Source: Anaerolineales bacterium (GTDB lineage Bacteria > Chloroflexota > Anaerolineae > Aggregatilineales > UBA2796). Taken from it: DNA of 64,000 bases. Below, in pieces: positions 26,338-36,095 of the stretch (positions are counted from its first letter, which is position 1; every line of letters begins with the position of its first letter). The stretch is taken from assembly GCA_015075625.1 (NCBI GenBank), contig JABTTZ010000001.1:1550001-1614000 (forward strand), given 5' to 3'. The position numbers and the translations under genes are program-made. The notes beneath the pieces were generated by a model that was not told the DNA's origin, did no database searches, and worked only from the letters and a program-made list of their open reading frames with translations.

Positions 26338-26955
26338 ATGATTCACCCGATGAACGGAACACACCAACCTCACCCACCCAATAGCGATACGATTGCCCTG
26401 ATCGAGGCGGCGAAAGGCGGCGATCAGAGTGCGTATGCGGCGCTCTATGACCAGTTCGCCCCGGGCGTCTATCGCTTGGCATATTCGATCTTGCTTCACA
26501 AGCACGATGCCGAGGATGTCATGCAAGAGTCGATGGTTTACGCCTTCCGTGCGCTGCCCGATTACGACTATCGGCGGGCGGGCTTTCGGACGTGGCTCTA
26601 CCACATCACCGTCAGCCGCTGCCGGAATGCGCGGCGGCGAAAATGGCTGCCCACGGTGCGGCTCTCCCATTTGCTCAGCTTGGGCTTAGAACCCGCTGGC
26701 GACGATTCCCCCGATGCCGATGCGGAGTGGAGCAACGCCCGCGAGACTCTGGCGCGTGCTTTTGCCCGTCTTTCCCCCCGCCTGCGGGAGGCGCTCGCCC
26801 TGCGCTATGGGAAAGACCTCACCTACCGCGAGATGGCGGATATTTTGGGCTGCCCGCAAAAGACCGCCGAAAGCCGTGTTCGCTTGGCACATCAGGCGCT
26901 GCGGGCGGGGTTGAGCGAAGCTGACGCCGCCCTGTTGGAGCAGTTTGCGTATTAG
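26338..26955 (+). CDS. ECF-family RNA polymerase sigma factor
   Basis: 205 residues. Region 2 shows DAEDVMQESMVYAFRAL and FRTWLYHITVSRCRNARRRK; region 4 shows LSPRLREALALRYGKDLTYR followed by a helix-turn-helix ending KTAESRVRLAHQALR. The next gene, 65 bases downstream, encodes a zinc-binding anti-sigma-like membrane protein, the usual partner. The linker between regions (about 107-135) is long and acidic. It probably responds to an envelope signal. Confidence 0.92.
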   Translation: MIHPMNGTHQPHPPNSDTIALIEAAKGGDQSAYAALYDQFAPGVYRLAYSILLHKHDAEDVMQESMVYAFRALPDYDYRRAGFRTWLYHITVSRCRNARRRKWLPTVRLSHLLSLGLEPAGDDSPDADAEWSNARETLARAFARLSPRLREALALRYGKDLTYREMADILGCPQKTAESRVRLAHQALRAGLSEADAALLEQFAY

Positions 26956-27020
26956 GCATAGGCATGAATAATTCCGTGAAATGCTCTTCCAAACGTCGTT
27001 AAGGTGAAAAGGTCTCACTC

Positions 27021-27539
27021 ATGCACATTCGGCGTTCCTTAGATCGCTACCTTCGCCACGAATTGCCCCCCGCTGAACGACAGCGTGTTCAGCAGCATCT
27101 TGCCCGCTGCGCCGCCTGCCGCGAGGCGCTTCAGCATGAATCGCGCCTGACGGACGACCTGCGCCATCTCTTGCGGCAAAAAACGACGCCGAAACGGGGA
27201 CAGTTATCCCGCCTTCTTCCCGCCGTCCTCAGCGCCGCCCGAATGCCCCGCCGCGTCATCTCCCGTTTGGGAAGTTACACAGCGGCATTTGCGGTGATGA
27301 TCGTCAGCACAATTCTGACCTCCGCCATTTTGGGTGCGTCGGTCAGCGCCGTTGCCGCGCCACTTCAGCCCATTCCCGCTGAGGTGCAGGCGACATGGAC
27401 GCCCATCGTCACCGAGCCGCCCGTTGGCTACCTTGAAGGGACAGACGTCGCGCCGCTGCCCAGCCTTGCCGCTTATGCGCCGCCTACCGTCCAGCCGCCG
27501 GGACCCTCACCCGTCCCGCCCGCCGCCCGTAACCGTTAA
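27021..27539 (+). CDS. zinc-finger anti-sigma factor
   Basis: 172 residues. The N-terminal domain has HLARCAACREAL, the HxxxCxxC pattern of zf-HC2 anti-sigma domains. One membrane segment (about 88-115) leads into a Pro-rich extracytoplasmic tail. It would hold the sigma factor encoded upstream at the membrane until a signal arrives. The ATG has no strong ribosome binding site beyond AAGGTG farther upstream. Confidence 0.85.
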   Translation: MHIRRSLDRYLRHELPPAERQRVQQHLARCAACREALQHESRLTDDLRHLLRQKTTPKRGQLSRLLPAVLSAARMPRRVISRLGSYTAAFAVMIVSTILTSAILGASVSAVAAPLQPIPAEVQATWTPIVTEPPVGYLEGTDVAPLPSLAAYAPPTVQPPGPSPVPPAARNR

Positions 27540-27583
27540 GCCGTGCCACACGGTCTGTATCAGAAATCAACCTTAAGGTAATC

Positions 27584-30500
27584 ATGACGACTCTTCCCGC
27601 CCCTAACGACCCAACCTATATCCGCGAGGATGGCGCCGCGCCGCTGAATGCCGCCCTTTCCCGCACCTATACGATCAACTGGGAACTCGCCTTTTACGCG
27701 GTGATCCTTGTCTTGGCGATTTTCACGCGGTTTGTCAACCTCGGTGATCGCGTCATGAGCCATGACGAGAGCTTGCACACAAAATACAGTTGGGATTTAT
27801 TCGCGAAGGGTATTTACCTGCATACGCCGCTTATGCATGGACCCGTGTTGTTCCACATGACGGCGCTCGATTACTTCCTCTTTGGCGATAGCGATTTCAG
27901 CGCCCGCATCTACCCCGCTGTGTTGGGGGTGATCATGGTGCTGATGCCGCCGCTGCTGTTCAGGCGGTGGCTAAAACCGTATGGGGCGATGGCGGCGTCC
28001 GTCTTTATTCTGATCAGTCCGATGCTGCTCTATCACCATCGCTACATACGGGAGGACACGCCCGCCATTTTCTTCACCATCCTGATGGTCTACGCCATGT
28101 TCGCTTATGTCGATGGCATTCGCCCCCGTCAGGTCTTCCATCTTCTGCTGCTCTCGGCGGCAATGCTGCTCAACCTTGCTTCCAAAGAGACGGCGTTTAT
28201 GTACGTCCTCATCTTTGTCTTGTTCGCCGGCTTGATCGTCGTCTTTAACATGGGACAAGGCTGGCTGCGCGGGGAACTGAGCAAAGCAGCGGGTTGGACG
28301 CTGATTGGGACGCTCGTCTTGCCCCTCGCTGGCATTGGTTCCACGGTGCTGCTCGTCGTCATTGATCTGCGTAACAAGCTCCCCGTCGAGGGAATCACGC
28401 TTTGGGAAGGGGCAACACTGTCCCAAGATGCGCTGCTGATGTCGGCAACCATCCTAATCGGCGTTCCAATGGCGCTGTTCATCAGCTTGGGCGCCTTGTT
28501 CGTCTACCGCGTTTTGTGGGCGGGCTTGCTGCACCAGCCGATCACCCCGCTTGTCCGCGAGATCGGGCGGCGCGGCGATTCGTGGCTGCGGATCGTCCTT
28601 GTCGGCGTCCTGATGGGGACAACTGCCGCCCTGATTATGACCAATTTCCTCAGCATCCTGACGCCAGAATCAATCCGCCAATCGCAAGAAGCGTGGGCAA
28701 CCTACGAGACAAATCTGGCAACGCTCCCGCCGCCAGTGGAAGGGGGGGCGCCCGCCATTCCGCCCCCTTCGCAAATGCACCCCACCGACATGATCACCCG
28801 CTTGGTCTTTTGGATCGCTTTGCTCGTCTTTAGCCTAACCTTCATCCTTTTGGCGACGGCGGCGGTTCGGTTTTACCGCTTGCCACAAGTCCCCTGGGCG
28901 GACATTATGGCGATCATCGCCATTGCCGCCGCCGTCTGTTTGGTCCTCATTTTCGTTGAAGAACGCAGCCGCATTGTCAAGGAAAACAACCCGCCTGTTT
29001 TCGATAACATGTGGATTTTTGGCTCGTGGGTGGTGGCGATTCTGGCAATCGCCGGAATCGCTTTCTTGCGCGTCCGCACGACGTTCTGGCAAGAGATGCG
29101 CCGCTACCCGATGTTTGACATTCTGATCCTCTTGGCAACCTTGATCTTGCCCTGGTCTGCCGCGCTGCCTATTTATCAGGCGGGCTACCCCCTGGATGGC
29201 GGCTTTTCCGATCCCAACTTAGTCAGCGCCTGCATCCTCGGTTTGATTCCCTTTGTGGCAGTCTCGGCGGCGGCGGGGCTGGCGTGGCGTCCGGGCGTAT
29301 GGGTGCTGTGTGTGGGGGTCTTTTACGCCATTTTCGCCTTCTTCTACACCACCGTGTTCACCAACCCAGAAGGGGTGTTCACGGGGATCGTCGGCTCGCT
29401 TGGCTACTGGCTGGAACAGCAGGGCGTCCGGCGCGGCAGCCAACCACAGTACTACTACATGATCATCCAACTGCCCATCTACGAATTTCTGCCCGTCATT
29501 GGCTCGGCACTGGCGGGGGTGGTGGGCTTAGGGGCGTTTTGGAAGTTCCGGGCGGGGCGCACCCGCGAGGCGCTCAACGCCGCCGCAGAGGGTGGTGAAG
29601 CGCTCCACACGCGAACGACATCCTTCATGAAACACGCGCCCTTAGCGGAAGAAGCCCTCAGCGAGGACGCCGAGAACCTGAAACACGACGCCGAATCAAG
29701 CGCGGTTGATCTTGAACAACTGGCGCAGGACGGCGCTGCCATACCGCTGGTAGGGGAAGCCTACCGGCTTTGGGGCGAAAAGGAAAAAGAGAAACCCAAA
29801 CGCGGCGAAGGGCTGCTTGGCACAGAAGTGATTGCCCACGTAGTGAACATTCCCGCTGAGGAAATGGCAAAACCGCACTTCCTCACCTTTGTTGGCTATT
29901 GGGCGCTGCTGATCCTTCTCGCCCTGACGCTCTCTGGCGAGAAAATGCCCTGGCTCACCACCCACATCACCCTGCCGATGTGCCTGCTCACCGGCTGGTA
30001 TACCGGACTTCTCTTAGAAAAGGTGAATTGGACAACCTTCTGGCGGGGGACATGGGCGCTGGTGATCCTTGTCCCCATCCTGATTGTGGGCGTTGTTAGC
30101 ATCCTCAGCCCGTTCGTCACCGGAAATTCGCCTTTTGATCAGTTGGCATTGGCAAACCAATCGCGCACGCTCACCTGGCTTGGCACAATCCTCCTCAGTG
30201 GCGTGTTGGTCTACGCCATTTACCGCCTGTGGCGGGGGGCTGGCACAGGGCAAATGATCCGCGTCGGAATGATCGGCGTGATCACCCTGCTGGGGTTCGT
30301 CACGGCGCGGGCGGCGTTCATGGCAGCCTATCAAAACTACGACTCGGCGCGGGAATTCATGGTCTATGCCCATTCCGCCCCGTCCAACAAGGAAATCTTG
30401 AACGATCTGGAATACATCAGCCGCCGCACAACAGACGGGCTGAAACTCTCGATGGCATATGACAACCTTGTTTCGTGGCCCGGCTCGTGGTACTTCCGCA

Positions 30501-31969
30501 ATTTCCCCAATGGGCGTTATATTGGCGAGGCGGATAATGTGGGCGACATTGAACAGCATGTGGCAATCGTCGTTGGGGAGGCAAACGCCCGCAAGATTGA
30601 GCCGCTGTTGGGGAACAAATACTACAAACGGAGCTATGTCCGCTTGTGGTGGCCCATGCAAGAATACTTTGGGCTGACGCTGAAGCGCGTGGACGATGCG
30701 CTTGGCGATGGGCAGATGCGCCAAGCCATGTGGGACATCTGGCTCAACCGCGATTACACCCGCTATACACAGGCTTACCAACGCATGACGGGCGATACGA
30801 ACACGAAGTTTGAAGAAGATACGTGGCCCGTCTCAGATCGCGTCGTTTTGTTCATCCGCAAGGATGTTGCCGCGCAGATTTGGGATTTCGGCGTGGGTGG
30901 GGCAGAGGTCGGCGGCTTGCCGGCGGATCAGTTTGCCAACCGCCGCTGCGACACCTGCACCGCAGAGATCATCTTGCGCAACCCTACCTCCCCGATGCTT
31001 AACCCGCGTGGGGTGGCAACCGATAGACAGGGCAACCTCTACATTGCCGATAGTCAAAATGCCCGCATCCTCATCTATAACGAATTTGGCGTCCTCCAGC
31101 GTCAGTTTGGCACGGCGACAGTCACCAACGCCCAGAACGCCCTCCCCGAAATTGGGACGTTCCGCGAGCCGTGGGGAATTGCCGTAGCAAACGATGGGAC
31201 GATCTTCGTCGCAGACACCTGGAATCACCGCGTGCAGGTCTTTGCCCCCGATGGCACGCCGCTGCGCACCTGGGGGACGTTTGGGCAGGCGGATGCCAGT
31301 GCGCCCGCCAGCGTCGCCAACCCGCAGGCGTTCTACGGTCCGCGTGCCATTGCGGTGGATGCTAAAAATCACGTCTATGTTGCCGATACGGGCAACATGC
31401 GGATTCGCGTTTACACCGGCGAGGGGTCTTTCCTCTATGATATTGGCATGAAGGGGCAGCAGGCGGGGCAAATGTATGAACCCGTTGGCGTGGCGGTGAA
31501 CAACCGCACCGAAGAACTCTTTGTGGCAAACACCTGGAACAAGCGCATTGATGTGTTCACCCTCGGCGGGATGCATCTGCGCTCGTGGGAGGTGCAGGGC
31601 TGGTATGCCACAACGCCCACCGCCGACAGCGGCAACCGTCCGTATCTGGCGTTGGACGATACGGGGACGTATCTCCTCGTCACCGACCCCGATGCCGGGC
31701 GCGTCCTCGTCTATGACACCTTAGGAACGCCCGTTTTGTCCTTTGGGCGCTCTGGCGTCGCCCCCTTTGAGTCCGGCAATGAGTTCGGCGCACTAGGCGG
31801 AATCACAGTGGATATGCAAGGGCGTATCTATCTGGCGGATGCGGGCGGAGCGCGGGTGCTGCGCTTCCCGTTGGCGCGGCTGCCCGGTTTAGTCCGTCCG
31901 GTCAGCGGGCTGTTCCCGCCCACCGAGACCACGCCAGAGGCAGCCAGCCCCACCCCGGACGACTTCTAG
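27584..31969 (+). CDS. Agl23-type multi-pass glycosyltransferase-fold protein with NHL repeats
   Basis: 1461 residues. The N-terminal half resembles GT39/TIGR03663 (Agl23): many membrane helices, MSHDESLHTKYSWDL near residue 57 with the catalytic-type acid, and YIREDTPAIFF. Long insertions include a charged segment at about 660-750. From about residue 1135 there are NHL repeats (NPRGVATDRQGNLYIAD, WGIAVANDGTIFVAD, RAIAVDAKNHVYVAD), predicting an extracytoplasmic propeller. Family members are linked to lipid-linked sugar transfer or flipping in surface glycosylation. It sits 44 bases behind the anti-sigma gene, so sigma control of glycosylation is a reasonable guess. Confidence 0.85.
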   Translation: MTTLPAPNDPTYIREDGAAPLNAALSRTYTINWELAFYAVILVLAIFTRFVNLGDRVMSHDESLHTKYSWDLFAKGIYLHTPLMHGPVLFHMTALDYFLFGDSDFSARIYPAVLGVIMVLMPPLLFRRWLKPYGAMAASVFILISPMLLYHHRYIREDTPAIFFTILMVYAMFAYVDGIRPRQVFHLLLLSAAMLLNLASKETAFMYVLIFVLFAGLIVVFNMGQGWLRGELSKAAGWTLIGTLVLPLAGIGSTVLLVVIDLRNKLPVEGITLWEGATLSQDALLMSATILIGVPMALFISLGALFVYRVLWAGLLHQPITPLVREIGRRGDSWLRIVLVGVLMGTTAALIMTNFLSILTPESIRQSQEAWATYETNLATLPPPVEGGAPAIPPPSQMHPTDMITRLVFWIALLVFSLTFILLATAAVRFYRLPQVPWADIMAIIAIAAAVCLVLIFVEERSRIVKENNPPVFDNMWIFGSWVVAILAIAGIAFLRVRTTFWQEMRRYPMFDILILLATLILPWSAALPIYQAGYPLDGGFSDPNLVSACILGLIPFVAVSAAAGLAWRPGVWVLCVGVFYAIFAFFYTTVFTNPEGVFTGIVGSLGYWLEQQGVRRGSQPQYYYMIIQLPIYEFLPVIGSALAGVVGLGAFWKFRAGRTREALNAAAEGGEALHTRTTSFMKHAPLAEEALSEDAENLKHDAESSAVDLEQLAQDGAAIPLVGEAYRLWGEKEKEKPKRGEGLLGTEVIAHVVNIPAEEMAKPHFLTFVGYWALLILLALTLSGEKMPWLTTHITLPMCLLTGWYTGLLLEKVNWTTFWRGTWALVILVPILIVGVVSILSPFVTGNSPFDQLALANQSRTLTWLGTILLSGVLVYAIYRLWRGAGTGQMIRVGMIGVITLLGFVTARAAFMAAYQNYDSAREFMVYAHSAPSNKEILNDLEYISRRTTDGLKLSMAYDNLVSWPGSWYFRNFPNGRYIGEADNVGDIEQHVAIVVGEANARKIEPLLGNKYYKRSYVRLWWPMQEYFGLTLKRVDDALGDGQMRQAMWDIWLNRDYTRYTQAYQRMTGDTNTKFEEDTWPVSDRVVLFIRKDVAAQIWDFGVGGAEVGGLPADQFANRRCDTCTAEIILRNPTSPMLNPRGVATDRQGNLYIADSQNARILIYNEFGVLQRQFGTATVTNAQNALPEIGTFREPWGIAVANDGTIFVADTWNHRVQVFAPDGTPLRTWGTFGQADASAPASVANPQAFYGPRAIAVDAKNHVYVADTGNMRIRVYTGEGSFLYDIGMKGQQAGQMYEPVGVAVNNRTEELFVANTWNKRIDVFTLGGMHLRSWEVQGWYATTPTADSGNRPYLALDDTGTYLLVTDPDAGRVLVYDTLGTPVLSFGRSGVAPFESGNEFGALGGITVDMQGRIYLADAGGARVLRFPLARLPGLVRPVSGLFPPTETTPEAASPTPDDF

Positions 31970-31984
31970 GTTCTGTTGTATAGT

Positions 31985-32215
31985 GTAATTCCTGTAGGGG
32001 CGCAAGGTATTGCGCCCAGCGCCGCCCGTGAACACCCGCTGCTTTAGCAGCGGGCTAAGAGCAGCCACCCCTTCGGGGCTTGGAAACCCTAATCCCCACC
32101 CCGTAAACAAAGAGAGGGGTTCTGAACCAAAACGTCAACACAGCCTAGAAGTCCGCGCACCGCGTAGGGACGCCCACTTGGGGGCGTCCGCGTCTTACCT
32201 CTTAGCGCCCGTCGC
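31985..32215. repeat. GC-rich palindromic intergenic repeat block
   Basis: Contains CCCGCTGCTTTAGCAGCGGG, CCACCCCTTCGGGGCTTGG, a GAGAGGGGTTCTGAACC piece and ACGCCCACTTGGGGGCGTCC. It separates the Agl23 gene from the T-box leader. Confidence 0.7.
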
Positions 32216-32261
32216 CGGTCGGTATCCGCCTTCCCCCTAGATTCCCCTTCCCCACTTATGG

Positions 32262-32267
32262 TATACT
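32262..32267 (+). promoter_or_regulatory. probable -10 box of the T-box transcript
   Basis: TATACT about 20 bases before the start of the leader. No convincing -35 box is seen. Confidence 0.35.
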
Positions 32268-32282
32268 TCTTCCAACAATCTA

Positions 32283-32560
32283 TAGCCAATAACTTCGACA
32301 GAGAAGAGTAGGCACTACGTCGCGTTTCCAGAGAGGCACGCCCACTGGCTGAAAGGCGTCCCGCGAACGATGCCGAACGTCGCTCCCGATCATGTTGATG
32401 CACCGAACACCGTCCATCGGCTTGAAGTGCGTCCGGGTTCGCCCGTTATCGCGCTGAATGAGCGTCCTCATACCACCTAGCGGGGTGTGGGGAAAGCAAG
32501 GTGGTACCGCGAAGGCAGTTTCAACGCCTTTCGTCCTTGAATGAGACGAAGGGCGTTTTT
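32283..32560 (+). promoter_or_regulatory. T-box riboswitch, valine specifier
   Basis: The antiterminator T-box sequence AAGGTGGTACCGCG (32498-32511) is intact and is followed by a competing intrinsic terminator. Stem I features are visible: AGAAGAGTA near 32303, an AGAGA bulge near 32330, GGCTGAAAG at the apex and GAACGTCGC with GTC (32379-32381) as the likely specifier. GTC is a Val codon, in agreement with valS downstream. Uncharged tRNA-Val would pair with the specifier and the T-box bulge and allow read-through into the methyltransferase and valS genes. Confidence 0.93.
32523..32560 (+). terminator. T-box-regulated intrinsic terminator
   Basis: AACGCCTTTCGTC and GACGAAGGGCGTT form a 13-bp stem with one G-U pair, followed by a T run. 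It ends about 15 bases before the methyltransferase start. Confidence 0.9.
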
Positions 32561-32574
32561 TATTGGGAGTCTCC

Positions 32575-33432
32575 ATGTTCAAATTCCTAAGTGGGGGAAG
32601 GCAAAATCACTCTATGACGCTCAGCCCAGACGACAGCGACTCCGACCCGCTGCCCATGACGCAGGCGGATACGAACGCCTTCTACGACGCCATTGCCGGC
32701 GATTACACCTACTTCTACCGCGATTGGCAAGCGACGCTGGAACGAGAAGGCGGGGCGCTGCGGCGCATCTTCCGCGAAAAAGGCGGGGCGGGCGGCATTA
32801 AGACCGTCCTAGACGCTTCGTGCGGGGTGGGGACACAAGCGATTCCGCTCGCCCGCTTCGATTTTGAGGTGACCGCCGCCGACCCTAGCCCAAAGATGCT
32901 GGCAAAGGCGCGGGAAAACGCCGCTGCTTTTGGGGTGTTGGACGATATCACCTTCCTCACTGCCGATTTTCTCTCCCTTCCGACAAAGCTCGTCAGCGGC
33001 TTTGATGCGGTGATCACGAAAGGGAACGCCCTTCCGCACCTGATCAGCGATGCCGAGATTCTGGCGGCGCTGCGGGGCTTTTACAGCCTCTTGCGCCCCG
33101 GCGGGATCGTCCTCATCGGGATGCGTGATTTTGATATTTTGTTAGAGGATCGTCCGCGCTTCATCCCCCGCCATGTCCATGACGAGGCAGCGCGAGAGGT
33201 GATCCTCTTTGATCTATGGGATTGGCGCGATACCGACCCGATCACCGTCACCTTCAACACCTTCATCGTCAGCGGCAAGGGTGATCAGTGGTCTGTCACC
33301 CGTCACCCCGTCCTTTACCGCGCCTTACGCCGCGCCGAACTGGAGGCGCTGCTTGCCGAGGCGGGCTTTGCCGATATTCAAACACAAACACAGACATGGG
33401 AACTTGTGATCACGGGGAGGAAACCGGAATGA
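32575..33432 (+). CDS. class I SAM-dependent methyltransferase
   Basis: 285 residues from the ATG at 32575 (GGGAG five bases upstream); an ATG at 32614 would remove 13 residues. SAM-binding motif I is VLDASCGVGTQAIPLA, with AADPSPKMLAKA, DAVITKGNALPHL and LLRPGGIVLIGMRDFD. The substrate is unknown; a glycine/sarcosine-type N-methyltransferase fold is one possibility. Its stop overlaps the valS start (ATGA), and both lie behind the Val T-box, so it is probably made when tRNA-Val is uncharged. Confidence 0.85.
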   Translation: MFKFLSGGRQNHSMTLSPDDSDSDPLPMTQADTNAFYDAIAGDYTYFYRDWQATLEREGGALRRIFREKGGAGGIKTVLDASCGVGTQAIPLARFDFEVTAADPSPKMLAKARENAAAFGVLDDITFLTADFLSLPTKLVSGFDAVITKGNALPHLISDAEILAALRGFYSLLRPGGIVLIGMRDFDILLEDRPRFIPRHVHDEAAREVILFDLWDWRDTDPITVTFNTFIVSGKGDQWSVTRHPVLYRALRRAELEALLAEAGFADIQTQTQTWELVITGRKPE

Positions 33433-36088
33433 CCGACACGACAAACCCGCAGACAAAAACGCCAAGCGCCGACAGTGCCTTGGAAATGCCCAAAAACTTC
33501 GATTTTGCCGAGGCAGAGCCGCGCCTTTATGCGGCATGGGAACAGGGCGGCTATTTCAAGCCGGAAAGCGCCCCCCCCGATGCGAAACCCTTCGTCATCG
33601 CCATTCCCCCCCCAACGTGACGGGCGAACTTCATCAGGGTCACGCCATGTTTGTCAGCCTTGAGGATTACATGATCCGCGTGGAGCGAATGCGCGGCAAG
33701 GCGGCGCTGTGGATTCCCGGCACCGATCACGCAGGCATTGCCACCCAATTACAGGTGGAACGGCTGTTAGCCAAAGAGGGCATTCACCGCCAAGACATTG
33801 GGCGGGAAGAATTCCTCAAACGGGCCTGGACATGGAAAGAAAAATATGGGGGGACAATCATTCACCAACTGCGCAAACTGGGCGCAAGCTGCGATTGGGA
33901 TCGCCTTCGCTTCACCCTTGATGAGTCGCTCTCGAAGGCGGTGCGCGAGGCGTTCGTCACGCTCTGGGAGCAAGGGCTGCTCTATCGCGGTCCGCGCCTG
34001 ATCAACTGGTCGCCCGGTCTGCAAACTGCCGTCAGCGATCTGGAGGTGGAATACAGCGACGAAGCCGCCACCTTGTATTACTTCACTTACCGCATCGAGG
34101 ACAGCGATCAGGGGATTCCGGTGGCAACCACCCGCCCTGAAACGATCCTCGGTGATGTGGCGGTGGCGGTGCATCCCGATGATGACCGCTACAAAGCCCT
34201 GATCGGGCGCTATGCCCTTGTCCCCATCCTGAACCGGCGCATCCCCGTGATCGCTGAAGAACAGGTGGATCGGGAGTTCGGCACGGGGGCGCTCAAGGTG
34301 ACGCCCGGACATGACTTCACCGATTACGAGATTGGCAAGCGCCACAATTTGCCGATCCTGAACATCATGAACAAAGATGCCACGCTGAACGAATATGCCG
34401 GACCATACGCCGGACTCAGCCGCGAGGCTGCCCGCGAAACGCTCTGGGCAGATATGACCGCGGCGGGGCTGACGATCAAAACCGAACCCTATATGCGCAC
34501 GACGCCGCGCAGCCAACGTGGGGGCGAGATTGTCGAGCCGCTGATCAGCGAGCAGTGGTTTGTGACGATGGAGCCGCTGGCACGCAAGGCGATTGACGCC
34601 GTGCGCGACGGGCGAATCAAGATCGTGCCGGAGCGCTTTGAGAAAGTCTATTACAACTGGTTGGAGAACATCAAGGATTGGTGCATCAGCCGCCAATTGT
34701 GGTGGGGGCATCGCATCCCGGCGTGGTACGACAGCGAGGGGAACACCTACGTGGTGCGTGATGAAAGCGACCTTCCCCAACGCGACGACCTCCGCCAAGA
34801 TGAGGATGTGCTGGATACGTGGTTCAGCAGCGGCTTGTGGCCCTTCAGCACGCTTGGCTACCCGGACGAAACGCCCGATTTGGCGCGGTATTACCCGACA
34901 GATATTTTGGAGACGGGCTACGACATCCTCTTTTTCTGGGTGGCGCGGATGATCATGTCTGGCTTGTGGTTCACCGACAAAATCCCCTTCCACACCGTCT
35001 ATCTGCACGGCTTGGTACGCGACGAACACGGCGAGAAGATGAGCAAGATGAAAGGAAATGTCATTGACCCGCTGCTGGTGACGGCAAAATATGGCACGGA
35101 TTCGCTGCGTTTTGCGCTGCTCACGGGCGGAACGCCCGGCAGCGACATGAACCTCAGCGAGACGGCGATTGAGTACAGCCGTAACTTTGGCAACAAACTG
35201 TGGCAGTTGGCGCGTCTGGTGGTGAGTAACCTTGCCGAAGAAGCTGATCTGACGCTCCCCGCACCGGAACGCCTTGATCTGCCCTCGGCGTGGATTCTCT
35301 CGCGGCTGAATGGTGTTGTGGCAACGGTGAACCGCCTCTACGACTCCTATCAATATGGCGAGGGCGGGCGGCAAATCCGCGATTTTCTGTGGGACGACTT
35401 TGCCAGTTGGTATGTGGAGATCAGCAAAAACGCCTTGTATGGTGGCGAGGCAGCAGCAAAGCGCGATACCCGTGCTGTGCTGCACCATGTGATTGATACG
35501 GCGCTGCGTCTGCTGCACCCCTACCTACCGTTCATCACCGAGGAAGTGTGGCGCTACCTTCCCAAGCGCGAAAAACCGTTGATCATCAACACCTATCCCA
35601 CCGCCGACGAAGGCTATCGAAACGAAGGGGCAGAGGCAGCCTTCAGCCAGATTCAAGACCTGATCGTGAAAATCCGTAACACGCGGGCAACCTATGCTGT
35701 CGATCCGGGCAAGCGCATTAGCGCTCTTTTAAGCGGGGAGTCGGCGGAGCGGATCGCCGCGCAGACGGTCATTTTCTCCCGTTTGTGCAATGTCGAGCGG
35801 CTGGATGTCCTCAGCGGCGCTGCGCCAGAGCAGGCGGCGGCGGTGGTTTCCGGCGACACGACGCTTTACCTCCCCCTTGCCGGCATGGTTGATTTGGCGG
35901 CAGAGCGGGAGCGGCTCTCCAAAGAATTGGCGGCGCTCAGCGCACAGATTGAGAAAGCGAAGGCAATGTTGGGTAATGAACAGTTCGTCGCCCGCGCCAA
36001 ACCAGAGGTGGTGGACAAAGAACGGGCGAAACTGAACGATCTGACTCAGGCACGCGCCAGTGTGGAGGAACGCCTGAAGGGGCTGTAA
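33429..36088 (+). CDS. valS: valine--tRNA ligase, frameshifted near the N-terminus
   Basis: Charges tRNA-Val and edits misacylated Thr. Reading starts at the ATG at 33429 that overlaps the methyltransferase stop and gives FDFAEAEPRLYAAWEQ...FVIAIPPPT then a stop at 33618. The continuing sequence (NVTGELHQGHAMF, the HIGH region) lies in another frame up to 36088. The shift falls in a run of eight C at 33606-33613; nine would restore IPPPNVTG. Downstream parts are intact: CP1 editing domain, KMSKMKGNVIDP, anticodon-binding domain and a C-terminal coiled coil (ERERLSKELAALSAQIEKA). ValS is normally essential, so a sequencing or assembly error is the simplest explanation. Confidence 0.93.
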
Positions 36089-36095
36089 ACCCTAG

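Noticed and set aside
33767-35518. Long minus-strand reading frame of 583 codons
   Set aside because: It lies wholly over valS, has no recognisable domain or ribosome binding site, and is explained by high G+C codon bias on the other strand.
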